From: Paraconiothyrium sp. Pb-2020
Lineage: Eukaryota; Ascomycota; Dothideomycetes; Pleosporales; Didymosphaeriaceae
NCBI GenBank assembly: GCA_022419385.1
Contig: JAJUBI010000001.1
Coordinates: 1,736,001-1,800,000, forward strand
DNA: 64,000 nucleotides
Reading direction: 5' to 3'
Shown: positions 46,901 through 59,917 of the stretch, in pieces
Layout: every line of letters begins with the position of its first letter
Numbering within the stretch: position 1 is the first letter of the stretch
Translations under genes and position numbers: made by a program
The notes under the pieces: model-generated
Database searches by the model: none
Told to the model about the DNA's origin: nothing
The model's input: the letters and a program-made list of their open reading frames with translations, nothing else

Positions 46901-49900
46901 TTAAGCTTTAGATATAGCTTAGCTTTACTTATATAGTTTAGTACTTCTTCTATATACTTTTAGTAGTCTTATTTGTTGTTTAAATATATTAAGATATTAT
47001 CTAGGTATACTATAGTATACTTACTAATACATCCTTAGAGCACAGTATTAATTTATCTCTAAAAGATAGCTAGGGCGTTAGTAAGCCTAAAGGGCATAAT
47101 ATTATACTTAAATAACCCTAACTTTATTCTAAAGGTAGTTTTTTATTTCTTACCTTTCTTTATTCTAATTTAGTAGTATATATTCTTTATATCTAAGTAG
47201 GTAAAAATTTTTACGTCTTAAAGTTAGTCTTATAAATCTAAGATTAAGAGTAATAGGTACCTATCTTTAATTATAATAGTATTTATCTTTCTAAAGTTAA
47301 TATAGAACTATAGTTCTAGGTTGTCCTTCTTTTCTATAAAGGTAACTCCATAAGCGGTAGAAGACTAAAAAGGTCTAATATATTTCTATTTAAGGTTATT
47401 TTTAATATATTGTTTAGTAACCTTAAGCTCCTATTCTATTATTTTATATACTAGTCCCTATATAGGTTATTTTCCTTTCTCTAGTCTAATCTTACAGTCC
47501 TACTTAGCGTGTTCTAGAAGGTACCCTTCTAGTTTGTTAAAGATATCTGTAAACCTCTAGTATTAGTTTAGTATCCTTAGGGTGAGTGCCTTATTTACTA
47601 CTAACTAGTATAGGTATCAGACTTATTTTGTTCCCTAGTAGATAGTTAGGTTAACCTATTTTAGCTATAGTATTTCTAGAATTACATCTTACTAATTATC
47701 TATCTTAGCTAAGTCTATAATAAAGTTATTAATAATTAGTCCTTTAGATAAGAAGGTTCCTAGTATAGTTTTTATGTAGATTTACTTCTAAAAGGGTAGT
47801 CCTTTAATATTAAACAGAGTCCTTTTCTCTATTTTATAGGTGTAGTAGAGCCCTTCGTTCTCTGCAAATTTCTTAGAGATAAAATTCTGTATTACTCTAC
47901 TATTAATTATTACTCTAATTAGTTTTCTATAGTATTCTTCTTAAATTATAATATGCAGTTTCTATATACCTCTTAAGGCTTCTTTACCTTTTAGCTAATA
48001 CTTTGTGTATATTTTCTTAGCTATATACTAAGGGTACTTATTCTTAGGGCACTTATACTAAGGTTGCCCTTTTACACATTTAATTAGTAAAAGGGGTCTA
48101 GGGGCTAGTACTAGGTATCCTCTATATTTCTTCTCTAGGTGCTATCTATGTACTTTATCCCTTAAAACAAGGTTATTATAGGGGTTATCTATTATCTATA
48201 TTAGAAAGGCGCAATATTTTCTTTTTAAAGTTAGGTATATTAGATAATTGTCTATAATATATAATATCTATAATAACTTATAATATACTAGATATTTAGT
48301 TAGTGTTTAGAGATTATCCCCTTCTATTAGTTTTATTAGTTTATCTAAGTATTCTTCTCTAATTAGGATCTAGTACTTTATTGTAACTTAAGGCGTGTGA
48401 GCTTTATCTACCTACTTAATTTTATTAGTAATCTAGGCCTATTCTCGTTTATTTGGCATTTTCCTTAATAGAACTATATTTTATTCTACCTATTTATTAA
48501 AGCTTATAAACTTTGTGTTTTATAGAAACTAGATCTTTTAGTTTTTGTAAACCTTATAGATAGTTTCCCCATATAAATTCTTATGGTAGAAGTATAGGCC
48601 CTTAATTATTTACTATATATCTTTAGTCTTAACTAGTCTGGCTGCTTTATATATTAGTCCTGTAGGCTAGAAATATTTAACTTCCCCTATATAAATATTC
48701 TTGCCAGAAGATATAAGTGCCTCCTATACTAGTAATAAGAAGAAGGGTTTATCCCCTCTTAGAATTAACTAAAATAGTATATTTACTAATCTATTTAAGT
48801 TACTATCTTCTTTATTATTATTAGATTCGCTTTCTAAATCTTTAGTATTATAGAATCCTAGGACCTAGGTGTTTTACTTCTCTAGCTATAGAATTATTTA
48901 GCCTTTTTAAGTTATTACTAGCCTTTCTTCTATAGGCCAGTATCCTGTATTCTTTTTTATCTTTATATATAATATATATATATCTTAGGGGCACTCAGCC
49001 TAATAAATAGCCTTATATTTCTTACTACTAGCTAGTTTCTTTTTAGTTTTCTTTAAGGCTTCCGGCTTCTTTAGTTCCTTCTTAATACCTTTTATAGACT
49101 TTTTCTAGCTTTTATTTAGGCAGATGCTAGTAATATAGCCCTTTTTACTATAGCTAAAGTAAGTACCTTTCTTATATTGCTTTTTCTTTATTGTGTTCTA
49201 ACTTAATCCCTTTTCTTTATTGGCATCTAAGACTATTAGATCCCCTTTATTATAGATTTTGTAGTTTTAGCTATTTATACTATATCTACTTTCTCCTTTA
49301 TTATCTTATTTCTATAGAAATAACTTATTATCTACTTAGACAGCTTATTTAATTATTATAGATAGAGTTATTAGTTTCTCTATCCTAATTATTTTATACC
49401 TAATATCTAACTTAAGTTCTTTATAGAACTTCTATATTAGAGCTTGTTCCCTATAGTCTAAGACTTTATTAGCTAGCTATTTAAATACTAATATATAGGC
49501 TACTACTGTCTTAGTTTATTAGAGCTTTAAGAGTTTTTATTTAGCTATATATTCTATGTTAATATTGCTAAAGGTTAATTAGAGTTTTTACTTAAAGTAG
49601 GTATAACTTATAAAGATAAGGTTAGTTTCTATTTTTTAGTTATCTATTTAGTTTATCCTCTAGTTTATAAGGTAACTGTTAAACTAGTCTATTACTTTAC
49701 CTATAAAGTAGATTACTATATAAGCCACTTTCTAATCTTCTTCTCTAAGGTATTCTCTATTTAAATTTAAATAAAGGGATATAGAGGCTAGGAACCCCCT
49801 AAGCTTAGTTCTTATTCTATTAAACTTTTCTAGATTAGCTAGTTTTAAGGGTCTACTCCTTATTCTAAGCTCTATTTACTAGATTTATTCTTTTATTATT

Positions 49901-50131
49901 TTATTAGCCCCCTCTCTCTTCCTTTCTAATATAGCTTTTACTTATTCTACTAGCTTATTATAGGCATCCTTTTACCTTTAGTTTTTTTTATTTAGGTAGT
50001 TAAGTTGTTTCTTTATCTAGACTAGGTCTGTTAGGTCTAATAACATTAGTTAGTTTACTGTAGAAGCTATTATTTAGTAAGGGTAACTTAGGTATGTACC
50101 TATAGAGACTCTTAAAATATAATTATTAAAG

Positions 50132-50594
50132 TATAATAGAGCCTTCTTAATACTGTAGTAAGCTGCAGCCTAGTTAGGGTTCTATTAAGAGATAAGTAGT
50201 GTATAGGGTTGTATAAATTATATATAGGTAAGTGTTAATTAATTACTATAATAAGAATATATTACTAAAGACTTAAGAGTAATCTTCTATAAAAAAACTA
50301 GATATAGTAAACTATATTATAGATTAATAATAAAAGATTACTAGTAGTAATCTGTTATTCCTATATACTACTATCTAACCTAGGCTCTATAGGCTCTATA
50401 TATAGATTCTATAGATCTAGGCTCTATAGCTCTATTCTATAGATTTATAAATCTAATTACGTAACCTTAATTACGTGTCTATATTATACTTAGCATCTAA
50501 CCTGTAATTATAATACTTATCCTTATAATCTGACTAGTTACTGCTATTATTATATTAATTCCTATAATTCTATTGCGGCGTAGCAGCCGTAACA
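50132..50594 (-). repeat. LTR-A, 5' LTR of gypsy copy 1
   Basis: A 463 bp LTR beginning TGTTACGGCTGCTACGCCGC in its own direction at 50594, the best preserved left end of the family. It is followed outward by AAATT. Confidence 0.9.
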
Positions 50595-50689
50595 AAATTA
50601 TATAATAATTATAACTAACACTATATAGTACCTAATACTAGTAGGGGAGTATGCAAATGCAGAGTATAATAAAAGAATTTTAGTAGTAG
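50595..50689 (+). pseudogene. Sliver of the NLR pseudogene between two gypsy elements
   Basis: These 95 bp consist of the second AAATT copy (50595-50599) plus 90 bp of NLR sequence ending with the first AGTAG copy. In the frame continuing from 43526 it reads LILVGEYANAEYNKRI, which resembles the linker between the NB-ARC winged-helix part and the first TPR (SVGEYANAE-type). It then joins 57780 in frame. Confidence 0.85.
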
Positions 50690-51152
50690 TGTTACGGCTG
50701 CTATGCCGCAACGGAATTACAGGAACCAACGTAATAACAGTAGCGACTAGTTAGATTATAAGAATAAGTATTATAATTATAGGTTAGATGCTAAGCACAA
50801 TATGGACATATAATTAGGGTTATATAATTAGATTTATAGATCTGTAGGATAGAGTTATAGAGCCTAGATCTATAGAATCTGTGTACAGAGCCTATAGAGC
50901 CTAGGCTAGATAGTAGTATATAGAGATAACAGATTACTACTAGTAATCCCTTATTGTTAATCTATAATATAGTTTACTATATCTAGTTTTCTTATAGAAG
51001 ATTACCTTTAAGTCTTTAGCAATATATTCTTATAGTAGTAATTAATTAATGTTTAACTATATGTAACTTATATAACCCTACACGCTACTTATCTCTTACT
51101 AGAACCCTAACTAGGCTGCGGCTTGCCATAGTGTTAAGAAGGCCCTATTACA
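50690..51152 (+). repeat. LTR-A, 5' LTR of gypsy copy 2
   Basis: A 463 bp LTR starting TGTTACGGCTGC right after AGTAG and ending GGCCCTATTACA. Confidence 0.9.
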
Positions 51153-54100
51153 CTTTAATAATTATATTTTAAGAGTCTCTATAGGTACGTACCTAAGTTA
51201 CTCTTACTAAATAATGGCTCCTATAGTAAACTGACCAACGTTATTAGATCTAACGGACCTGGTCTAGATAAAGGAACAACTTAACTACCTAAATAAAGAA
51301 AACTAAAGGTAAAAAGATGCCTATAATAAGTTAGTGAAATAAGTAAAAGTTATGTTAGAGAAGAAGGGGGAAGAGGCTAATAAAATAATAAAAGAATAAA
51401 TCTAGTAAATAGAACTTAGAATAAGGAGCAGACCCTTAAAACTAGCCAATTTAGAAAAGTTTAATAGAATAAGGACTAAGCTTAGGGGGTTTCTAGCCTC
51501 TATGTCCCTCTATTTAGATTTAAATCAAGAATACCTTAGAGAAGAAGATTAGAAAGTGGCTTACGTAGTAACTTACTTTATAGGTAAGGCAATAAACTAG
51601 TTTAATAGTTACCTTACAGACTAGAGAATAAACTAAATAAATAACTAAAAAATAGAAACTAACCTTATCTTTGCAAGTTACGCCTACTTTAAGTAAAAAC
51701 TTTAACTAACCTTTGGTGATATTAACGCAGAATGTATAGCTAAATAGAAACTCTTAAAGCTTTAATAAACTAAGATAGTAGCAGCCTATATATTAGCGTT
51801 TAAATAGCTGGCTAATAAAGTCTTAGACTATAAGGAATAAGCCCTAATACAGAAGTTCTATAAAGGACTTAAGTTAGACATTAGGTATAAGATAATTAGA
51901 ATAGAGAAACTAATAACTCTACCTATAATAATTAAATAAGCTGTCTAAGTAAATAATAAGTTATTCCTATAGAAATAAGATAATAAAGGAGGAAGCAGAT
52001 ATAGCATAAATAGCTAAAACTATAAAACCTATAATAAAGGGGATCTAATGGTCTTAGATGCTAATAAAGAAAAGGGATTAAGTTAAAATACAATAAAGAA
52101 AAAGTAACGCAAGAAAGGCGCTTACTTTAGCTATAGTAAAAAGGGCTATATTGCTAGGAACTGCCTAAATAAAAGCCAGGAAAAGTCTATAAAAGGTACT
52201 AAGAAGGAACTAAAGAAGTTAGAAACCTTAAAGGAAACTAAAGAGAAACTAGCTAGCAGCAAAGAATATAAAACTACCTATTAGGCTAAGTATTTTAAGA
52301 CACGATATATTACATAAAAGATAAAAAAGGATATAAGATACTAGCCTATAGGAGAAAGGCTAGCAGTAACTTAAGAAGAACAGATAATTCTATAGCTTAA
52401 GAAGTAAAACGCCCAGGTCCTAAGATTTTATAATACTAAAGATTTAGAAAGCGAATCTAATAATAACAAAGAAGATAGTAACTTAAATAAATTAGTAAAT
52501 ACCCTATTCTAGTTAATTCTAAGGGGAGACAAGCCCTTTTTCTTATTACTAGTATAAAAGGTACCTATATCCCCTAGCAAGAACGTCTGCATAGGGGGAG
52601 TTAAATATTTCCAGCCTATAGGACTAACGTATAAAGCGGCCAGACTAGTTAAGACTAAGAATATACAGTAAATAATTAAGGGCCTACGCTTCTACTATAA
52701 GAATTTATATAGGGAAACTATCTATGAGGTTTACAAAAACTAGAAGATCTAGTTTCTATAAAACACAAAGTTTATAAGCTTTAATAAATAGGTAGAACGA
52801 AATATAGTTCTAGTAAGGGAAATGCTAAATAAACAAGAATAGGCCCAGATTACTAATAAAATTAAGTAGGTAGATAAAGCTTATACGCCTTAAGTTGCAA
52901 TAAAGTACTAGATCCTAATTAGGGAAGAATACTCGGATGGACTAATAGAACTAATAGAAGGGGATAATCCCTAAACACTAACTAAATACCTAGTATATTA
53001 TAAGTTATTATAAATATTATATATTGTAGACAATTACCTAATACACCTAACTCTAAAGAGGAAATATTGCGCCTTCCTAATATAGGTAATAGACAACCCC
53101 TACAATAACCTTGTCCTAAGGGACAAAGTATATGGGTAGTACCTAGAAAAGAAGTATAGGGAATACCTAGTGCTAGCCCCTAGATCTCTCTTACTAATTA
53201 AATATGTAAAAGGGTAACCTTAGTATAAGTGCCCTAAGAATAAGTGCCCTTAGTATGTAGCTAAGAAAATATAGATAAAGTATTGGCTAAAAGGCAAGGA
53301 AGCCTTAAGGGGTATATAAGAACTATATATTATAATTTAAGGAGAATACTACAGAAAACCAATTAGGGCAATAATTAATAGTAGAGTAATATAAAACTTT
53401 ATCTTAAAGAACTTTGTAGAAGACAAAGGGCTCTACTACACTAATAAAATAGAGAAAAGGACTCTATTTAACATTAAGGGACTGCCTTTTTAGAAACAAA
53501 TCTATATAAAAATAACACTAGAAACCTTTCTATCTAAAGGACTAGTTATTAACAACTTTATTATAGACTTAGCTAAGATGGATAATTAGTAAGACGTAAT
53601 TCTAGAAATACTATAGCTAAAATAGGTTAACCTAACTATCTACTAGGGAACGAAACGGGTCTAATACCTATACTAGTTGGCAGCAAATAAGAAACTCACC
53701 CTAGGGATACTAGATTAATACTAGAGGTTTACAGATATCTTTAATAAACTAGAAGGATACCTCCTAGAACACACTAAATAGAACTGTAAGATTAGACTAG
53801 AAGAAGAAAAACAACCCATATAGGGACTAGTATATAAAATAACAGAATAGGAGCTTAAGGTTACTAAACAATATATTAAGAACAACCTTAAATAAAAATA
53901 TATTAGACCTTCTTAGTCTTCTGCCGCTTATGGAGTCACCTTTACAGAAAAGAAAGACGACCCGGAACTATAGTTCTATATTAACTTTAAGAAAATAAAT
54001 GTTATTATAATTAAGGACAGGTACCTATTACCCTTAATCTTAGATTTATAACACTAACTTTAAGACATAAAAATCTTTACCTGCTTAGATATAAAGAACG

Positions 54101-57100
54101 CGTACTACTAAATTAGAATAAAGGAAGGTAAGAAATAGAAAACCACCTTTAGAATAAAGTTAGGGTTATTTAAGTACAACATTATACCCTTTAGGCTTAC
54201 TAATGCCCTAGCTATCTTTTAGAGATAAATTAACACTGTGCTCTAAAGATGTATTAGTAAGTATACTATAGTATACCTAGATAATATCTTAATATACTTA
54301 AATAATGAATAAGACTACTAAAAGTATATAGAAGAAGTACTAAACTATATAAGTAAAGCTAAGCTATATCTAAAGCTTAAGAAATATAAATTCTATATTA
54401 CCTAAACTATTTTCCTAGGGTTTATAGTGGAACCTAGGAAGCTTAAGATTAAGCAAATAAAATTATAAAAAATTTTAGATTAGGGAAAGCTAAAAAATAT
54501 TAAGAATATCTAATTCTTTTTAGAATTTTATAACTATTGCAGGAAGTTTGTTCTAGACTAGATAAGGATAATAGAACCCCTTATAAGGCTAATAAAGAAA
54601 GAAGTACCCTTTAAATAAATAGATAAATGTTAATAAGTAATAGATTAACTTAAGGAAGAATTTGCTAAGAAACCTATTTTATAAATCTTTAATTTCTGCT
54701 ATCCCGCTATACTAGAGACAGATATATTAAATTTTGTTATTAGAGTGTGCTTGCTCCAGCGAGATCTAGAAATAGATAAAAAGCACCTATACAGCTATTA
54801 CTTCTAAAAAATATAAAAAGCTAAACTTAACTATAATATCTATAATAAAGAAATATTAGTGATAGTTAAAGCGTTTAAGAAATAGAGAACTTACCTCTAA
54901 GGAGTAAAATACTAAACACCAGTCTTTTTAGACTATAAGAACTTAATAGGATTTATAATAAATAAGGCCCTTATACCCCAGCAAGTAAGATAGGCACAGA
55001 CCCTATTAATATATAATTTTAAGATTATACACACCTAAGGAACGGAAAACCTTTAAGTAGATACCCTAAGTAGAAGACCTAACTTATAAAGAAAAGCTAA
55101 AGTATTAGGGGCCCTACTTTAATTTAATAAAGACGGTACTATTATCTATAATATACTAAAACTAGTAGTAATAATAGAAACCTAGACTAGCATATAGCAT
55201 AACTAGATTAAAAAGGAAACAGCAATTAGTAATAAGAATATAAGCCACCTACCTATAGGAATAAAATATAAGAATAATATTTATAAGGTCTTTAATAGAA
55301 TCTTTGTTCCTACCAAGATTTAATATAAATTTGTAAGACAATTCTATAAGGCACCGGCATACGGCCACTAGGGAATTAAATAAATAATAAAATAACTAAT
55401 AAGGGACTACTACTTCCCTTAAGCCTAATAGATAGTTATAGAAGTCTTACGCAACTATGCTGACTACTACTAAAATAAACTAAATAGGTACGCGCTGTAT
55501 AGATAACTATAACCTATAGAAGTTTCTAATTAACTATAGAGTATAGTCACAATGGACTTTATTACAGAACTACTAAAATTTAAGGACCCAGACAATAAGG
55601 TAGAATATAATAGAATTATAGTTATTATTAACAAAGCAACTAAGTACGTTATTTTTACTATATAAAGAGGTTAGCAAGTAGAGTATATAGCTTTCTACTT
55701 TACTTCTATAGTAATAGCACAACATGGAGCTCTAGATAAAATTATTATAAATAGAGACGTTTACTTTATATCTAAGTTCTAGTAAATAGTATTTGCCCTT
55801 ATAGGTATTAAGTACAGCATGTTAACGGCCTATTATCTATAAATGGATGGGCAGACGGAATAAATAAACTAGACAGTAGAATAGTTCTTTAGGTATTACC
55901 TAAACTATTAACAGAATAACTAGGTAGGGTTACTCTCTATAGCACAACTAGCCTATAATAGCTTATAATATAGCGCTACTGGAGTTTCACCATTCTTTAT
56001 AAACTATGGATTCAACCTGGCAGCCTACTAAGTACCTAGAACTATAAAGTCTTAGAGTATAGATAGAGAATAATAGGCTAAGAAAATTATATAAATTTAC
56101 AGCTAACTCTAGTAAGACGCCATATTCCTATAGGGGAAAATAGGAAAATACTATAATCTTAAGTATAAGCCTGCGCCTGCGCTAGAGAAGGGAGAGAAAG
56201 TCTAGCTACTATAAAAAAACATTGCCAGCAAATAACTATTAAATAAACTAGACTACCTAAAGATTAGACTATATAAGGTTCTAGAATAAGTTATCCTAGT
56301 TTTGTTTAAATTACAACTCCTAAATAGTATAAAGATATACCTAGTGTTCTATATAGCCCTCTTAAAGAAGGCACTACAGAATGTAAAGCCTACAGTCTAT
56401 AAAGTAGATATATATAGAGAACAGTAAGAAGAATGGGAAGTAATAAGTATTAATAGATACTAACTAGTAAATGGTTAGAACTACTATAAAGTTAAATAGC
56501 TAGGACGCGACAAGAAAGGAAACCTATAGAATAATACCTAGAAACTAGAAAGTAACCTTAACTACCCTAAGAAGTTAGAGAAATATTAACTAAACTAATC
56601 TCTTAAAGAAAGCCTAGAGATATTAGACTAAGGGCTAGATTGCCTTACAGTAAACTATAAAAATTACCACTATTAGAGAAGGTGTAAGCAGTATTTTAAG
56701 AGACTACTTTACCCTTCTTAGAATTATTCTATAAACTAGCCGCTTTTAGCTCTACTTCTTCCTAATCTAGTTTAGCCTCTAAAAACGCTAACTATTAATC
56801 CTTCTACTTATTAAGAAGTTCCTTCTACTTCTAAAGTTACAATACTTTAGCTTAGGCTATAGCTAGAGCGTCTAGAATTACTTTCTAAGCCTTCTTAGCC
56901 TTAGCTAGTTTAGCTTAAATTTTAGCTTAGGAGCGACTAGTATTATACACTAAAGATAATTAGTTCTAAAGAAGGAACTACAGTTAACTATATACTTTTA
57001 GCAATAGATACACTATTAACGTTATAAGAACCTTAAACGTTAGAATAAATATAGGCTTTATAGGCAGAATACCTAGGTATATTATATAGTAAGAGTATAT

Positions 57101-57311
57101 AAGGAATTTTAAGCCTATTATAATAAGAGTAAGGCATGGCTAGAAATTTATAGTAACCTATTTTATTAGTAAGAGCAAGTTGTTTGTTAGTCTTATAAGA
57201 AGGTATAAAGGGCGATAACAGGCTACTATATAATAGGGCCTACCCTGCTAATATAGCATAACCCCTGTAACAGATAAATCTTCAGGCTAAAGATATAGAA
57301 GGGGGAGATAG

Positions 57312-57774
57312 TGTTATAGCTGCTATACTATAACAGAATTATAGGAACTAACGTAATAACAGCAGCAACTAGTTAGATTATAAGGATAAGTATTATAATT
57401 ATAGGTTAGATACTAAGTATAATATAGATACGTAATTAGGGTTATATAATTAGATCTGTAGATCTATAGGACAGAGCTATAGAGCCTAGATCTATAAAAT
57501 TTGTATACAGAGCCTATAGAGCCTAGGCTAGATAGTAGTATATAGAGATAACAGATTACTACTAGTAATCTCTTATTATTAATTTATAATACAGTTTACT
57601 GCATCTAGTTTTCTTATAGAAGATTACCTTTAAGTCTTTAGCAACACATTCTTATAGTAGTGATTAATTAATGTTTAACTATACATAACTTATATAACCC
57701 TGTACGCTACTCATCTCTCACTAGAACCCTAACTGGGCCGCGGCTTGCCATAGTGTTAAGAAGGCCCTATTACA
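57312..57774 (+). repeat. LTR-A, 3' LTR of gypsy copy 2
   Basis: A 463 bp LTR directly after the polypurine tract, ending TATTACA and followed by AGTAG. Confidence 0.9.
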
Positions 57775-58899
57775 AGTAGTAAAGAAGAAAGTACTTAGAT
57801 AAGAGTACTAAAATATATTTATTAGCTTTAGCTATCTTAGGTTAGTGCTAAAGAGATAGGGTAAATATAATAAAGTAAAAGTAATATATTAATAAGTGCT
57901 ATAAGAATTTAAGATAGTACTTAGGTAAGAGTACCCTTATACTCTTATTAGTATTAGTAACCTTAGGTTAGTACTATAGAATTAGGGTAAGTATAAGAAG
58001 GTAGAAGTAATATATTAATAAGTACTATAAGGTTTAGAGAAGTGCTTAGGTAAGAGTATTTAAATATACTTTAAAGTGTTAGCTAGCTTAGGTTAGTGCT
58101 AGAGAGGTAGAGTAAGTATAATAAAGTAAAAATAATATATTAATAAGTACTATAAAGGTATAAGGGAGTGTTTAGACAAGAGTACTCTTATACTCTTACT
58201 AGTGTTAATAACCTTAGGTTAGTGCTCTTAAGCTAGAGCAAGTATAAAGAGGTAGAAATAATATAATAATAAGCCCTAGAGAAATCTAAGAAGGTGCTTA
58301 GGTAAGTGTATTCTAATATATATATTAGTGTTAGTTAGCTTAGAATAGTACTATTAAAGTAGGGTAAGCATAATAAAGTAGAAGTAATATATTAATAAAT
58401 ACTATAAGGGTATAAGAAAGCACTTAGGTAAGAGTACTCTAATATACTTACTAGTGTTAGCTAGCTTAGGTCTATGCTAGAAAGCTAAGGTAAGTATAAA
58501 GAGGCATAAGTAATATATTAGTAAGCGCTATAAGAAAAAGAGAAGGTACTTAGATAATAGTACTCTAACACGCTCCTTAGTGTTAGTAATTTTAGGTTGT
58601 TGCTAGAGAGCTAAGGTAAGTACGACAAAGCAGAAGCAATATATTAATAAGTGCTATAAGGGTTTAAGATAGTGCTTAGGCAAGAGCACCCTTATACCCT
58701 TACTAGTATTAACAACCTTAGGTCAGTGCTATAGAGGCAGGGTAAGTATACAGCTGCAGTAGCGATACATTAACAGGCGCTGGAAGGCAGGAAGAATGTG
58801 CTTAGGCCTGAGCACCTTGATACGCTAACAAGCGAGAAGTGGCTATCTCAAATGCGCATGCAGCAGTTTTTCCATCTGCTCGCGAAGCGGTATGGCTAG
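57775..58899 (+). pseudogene. NLR pseudogene, TPR array (126 bp tandem units)
   Basis: About eight and a half tandem units of 126 bp (anchor at 57881, 58007, 58132, 58258, 58384, 58510, 58636, 58762) look like a satellite but encode 42-residue TPRs of the kinesin-light-chain/NB-ARC-TPR type. The best preserved unit reads HPYTLTSINNLRSVL with stop for Gln, then RQGKYTAAVAIH. The frame joins 50689 across the gypsy insertion. RIP damage fades in the last two units, and the frame ends at a TAG at 58897-58899 after a short non-TPR tail. Each stop inside is TAG/TAA for CAG/CAA. Confidence 0.88.
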
Positions 58900-59602
58900 T
58901 AACGACGAGCCTCTTGCTCTTTATAATCGAATATGCACTCTGTACAGTATTGCTTGTGGACAGTATTATCTGAGTACCTGCGCGCGCTAAGAACACTATT
59001 TCGAAGCGCTCGCGCCGCACGATTAGAATTAGATCATCCCTCTCTTACAACAGCAGACAACAGCGTAAGCATGTACACTAGCAAGGTATCATTGGAATCA
59101 GGAGCTCAAAACATACTATAAGCTGAGAGATCGATGTGTAAATGAACTTTATACTACGACGCAGATTCATTGTGACCTTGCAAGTCTCTAAGTTAAGCTA
59201 TTTGATCCGCGAAGAGGCGAGGGTGAAGGATGGTGCGGCGCTGTGCGTGCATTCAAGCTCGAGCGAGTCATGCTTAATTTTGGCCGCTAGCTTTGTGGCT
59301 CCACCTAAGCCACGCCCGCAGTACAGGGATCTGGGATCAGCGTTGGTGGAATACCGCTAATCTACTTGCAGCCTTTCCGTACGACCTGCAGGTAGCGCGC
59401 TTAATTATTGATCCCGCTCCGTAGAGACATAGACCTGCATAACAGCGCCACAATCTAAGATGCTGTAGTACCTGACTCGGGATACACTGTCTGTACATCT
59501 CTGTACAACTTAGCAGACTCTTGGGTATATGCACTGAGCCTCTGGAGCATCTGAGACTGTCTGAGACTTGGCTGCCGTGCATGCTGGCAGCAGATTGTGG
59601 TA
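58900..59602. other. Flank of the NLR pseudogene, nothing recognised
   Basis: Composition returns to normal. Short frames exist on both strands, but I see no domain, repeat or RNA gene. Confidence 0.4.
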
Positions 59603-59917
59603 TTACTGGCTAAGCAGGAGTTTACTAGCAACGAGACAATGCATAGAGACAGTTCTAGGGTCGAGGTCTCTATTCCGAGATTTTCTGCGCTTTTTACCTA
59701 TAGTTGACTTTGTTGTGGTGAGGATCAGTACCGGCATGCCGTCACGCAGGTTTTTCCGCCACACGCAGAGGGATAGTAGTGGAACACTAATCTTGAAAGT
59801 GCTAATATCAGAGTGTAGGTGTGAGTCGCTGATGTCAAATGAGATGCAGGAAAGTACGTTCCCCACACTAAGTGTTTGGAGGCACGCGCCGCTGTTTGCA
59901 TCCCAGATCTTGACGGT
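59603..59917 (-). pseudogene. WD40-tail remnant of an NWD-type NLR
   Basis: Reading leftward from 59917, TVKIWDANSGACLQTLSVG followed by ISFDISDSHLHSDI matches the last WD40 blade and the post-WD segment that end fungal NACHT-WD40 proteins. Only this tail is present. No NACHT or upstream blades are found next to it. The frame stays open to 59603 but loses resemblance after about 59780. It is fused at its upstream side to a different fragment. Confidence 0.65.

Larger units (their letters stand above)
43527..50594 (-). mobile_element. Full-length Ty3/gypsy element, LTR-A family, copy 1
   Basis: 7068 bp with 463 bp LTRs at 50132-50594 (5') and 43527-43989 (3') and a 5 bp duplication AAATT at 43522-43526 and 50595-50599. 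In its own direction a polypurine tract (GAAGAGGGAGATAG) precedes the 3' LTR. The interior encodes gag and pol with the same order as copy 2, but is riddled with RIP stops, so the element is dead. It inserted into the NLR gene. Confidence 0.92.
50690..57774 (+). mobile_element. Full-length Ty3/gypsy element, LTR-A family, copy 2
   Basis: 7085 bp with LTRs at 50690-51152 and 57312-57774 and a 5 bp duplication AGTAG at 50685-50689 and 57775-57779. A polypurine tract (GAAGGGGGAGATAG) sits directly before the 3' LTR. Gag-like sequence starts near 51210. A zinc knuckle at about 52120-52170 shows Cys/His changed to Tyr. Reverse transcriptase has YLDN at about 54275, and the integrase core includes TMDFITELL (about 55550) and MDGQTE (about 55840). 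A chromodomain-like end follows (about 56430-56590). Many TAG/TAA replace Gln codons; the element is inactive. Confidence 0.93.
30480..58740. other. AT-rich, RIP-degraded block
   Basis: From about 150 bp after KGD2 to about 58.7 kb the DNA is strongly AT-rich, dominated by TA-containing words and poor in CA/TG. Every recognisable reading frame inside carries TAG/TAA where relatives have CAG/CAA, Asp-to-Asn and Cys-to-Tyr changes. This is the C-to-T (both strands) bias of RIP, seen directly in the translations. One GC-normal island remains at about 41520-42300. Content is itemised in the entries that follow. Confidence 0.9.

Noticed and set aside
30480..58740. CRISPR array, centromere-specific satellite or horizontally acquired island as explanation of the AT-rich block
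   Set aside because: Composition and stops are explained by RIP on gypsy copies and on the NLR repeats; the 126 bp period is coding TPR, and no spacer-repeat structure exists.
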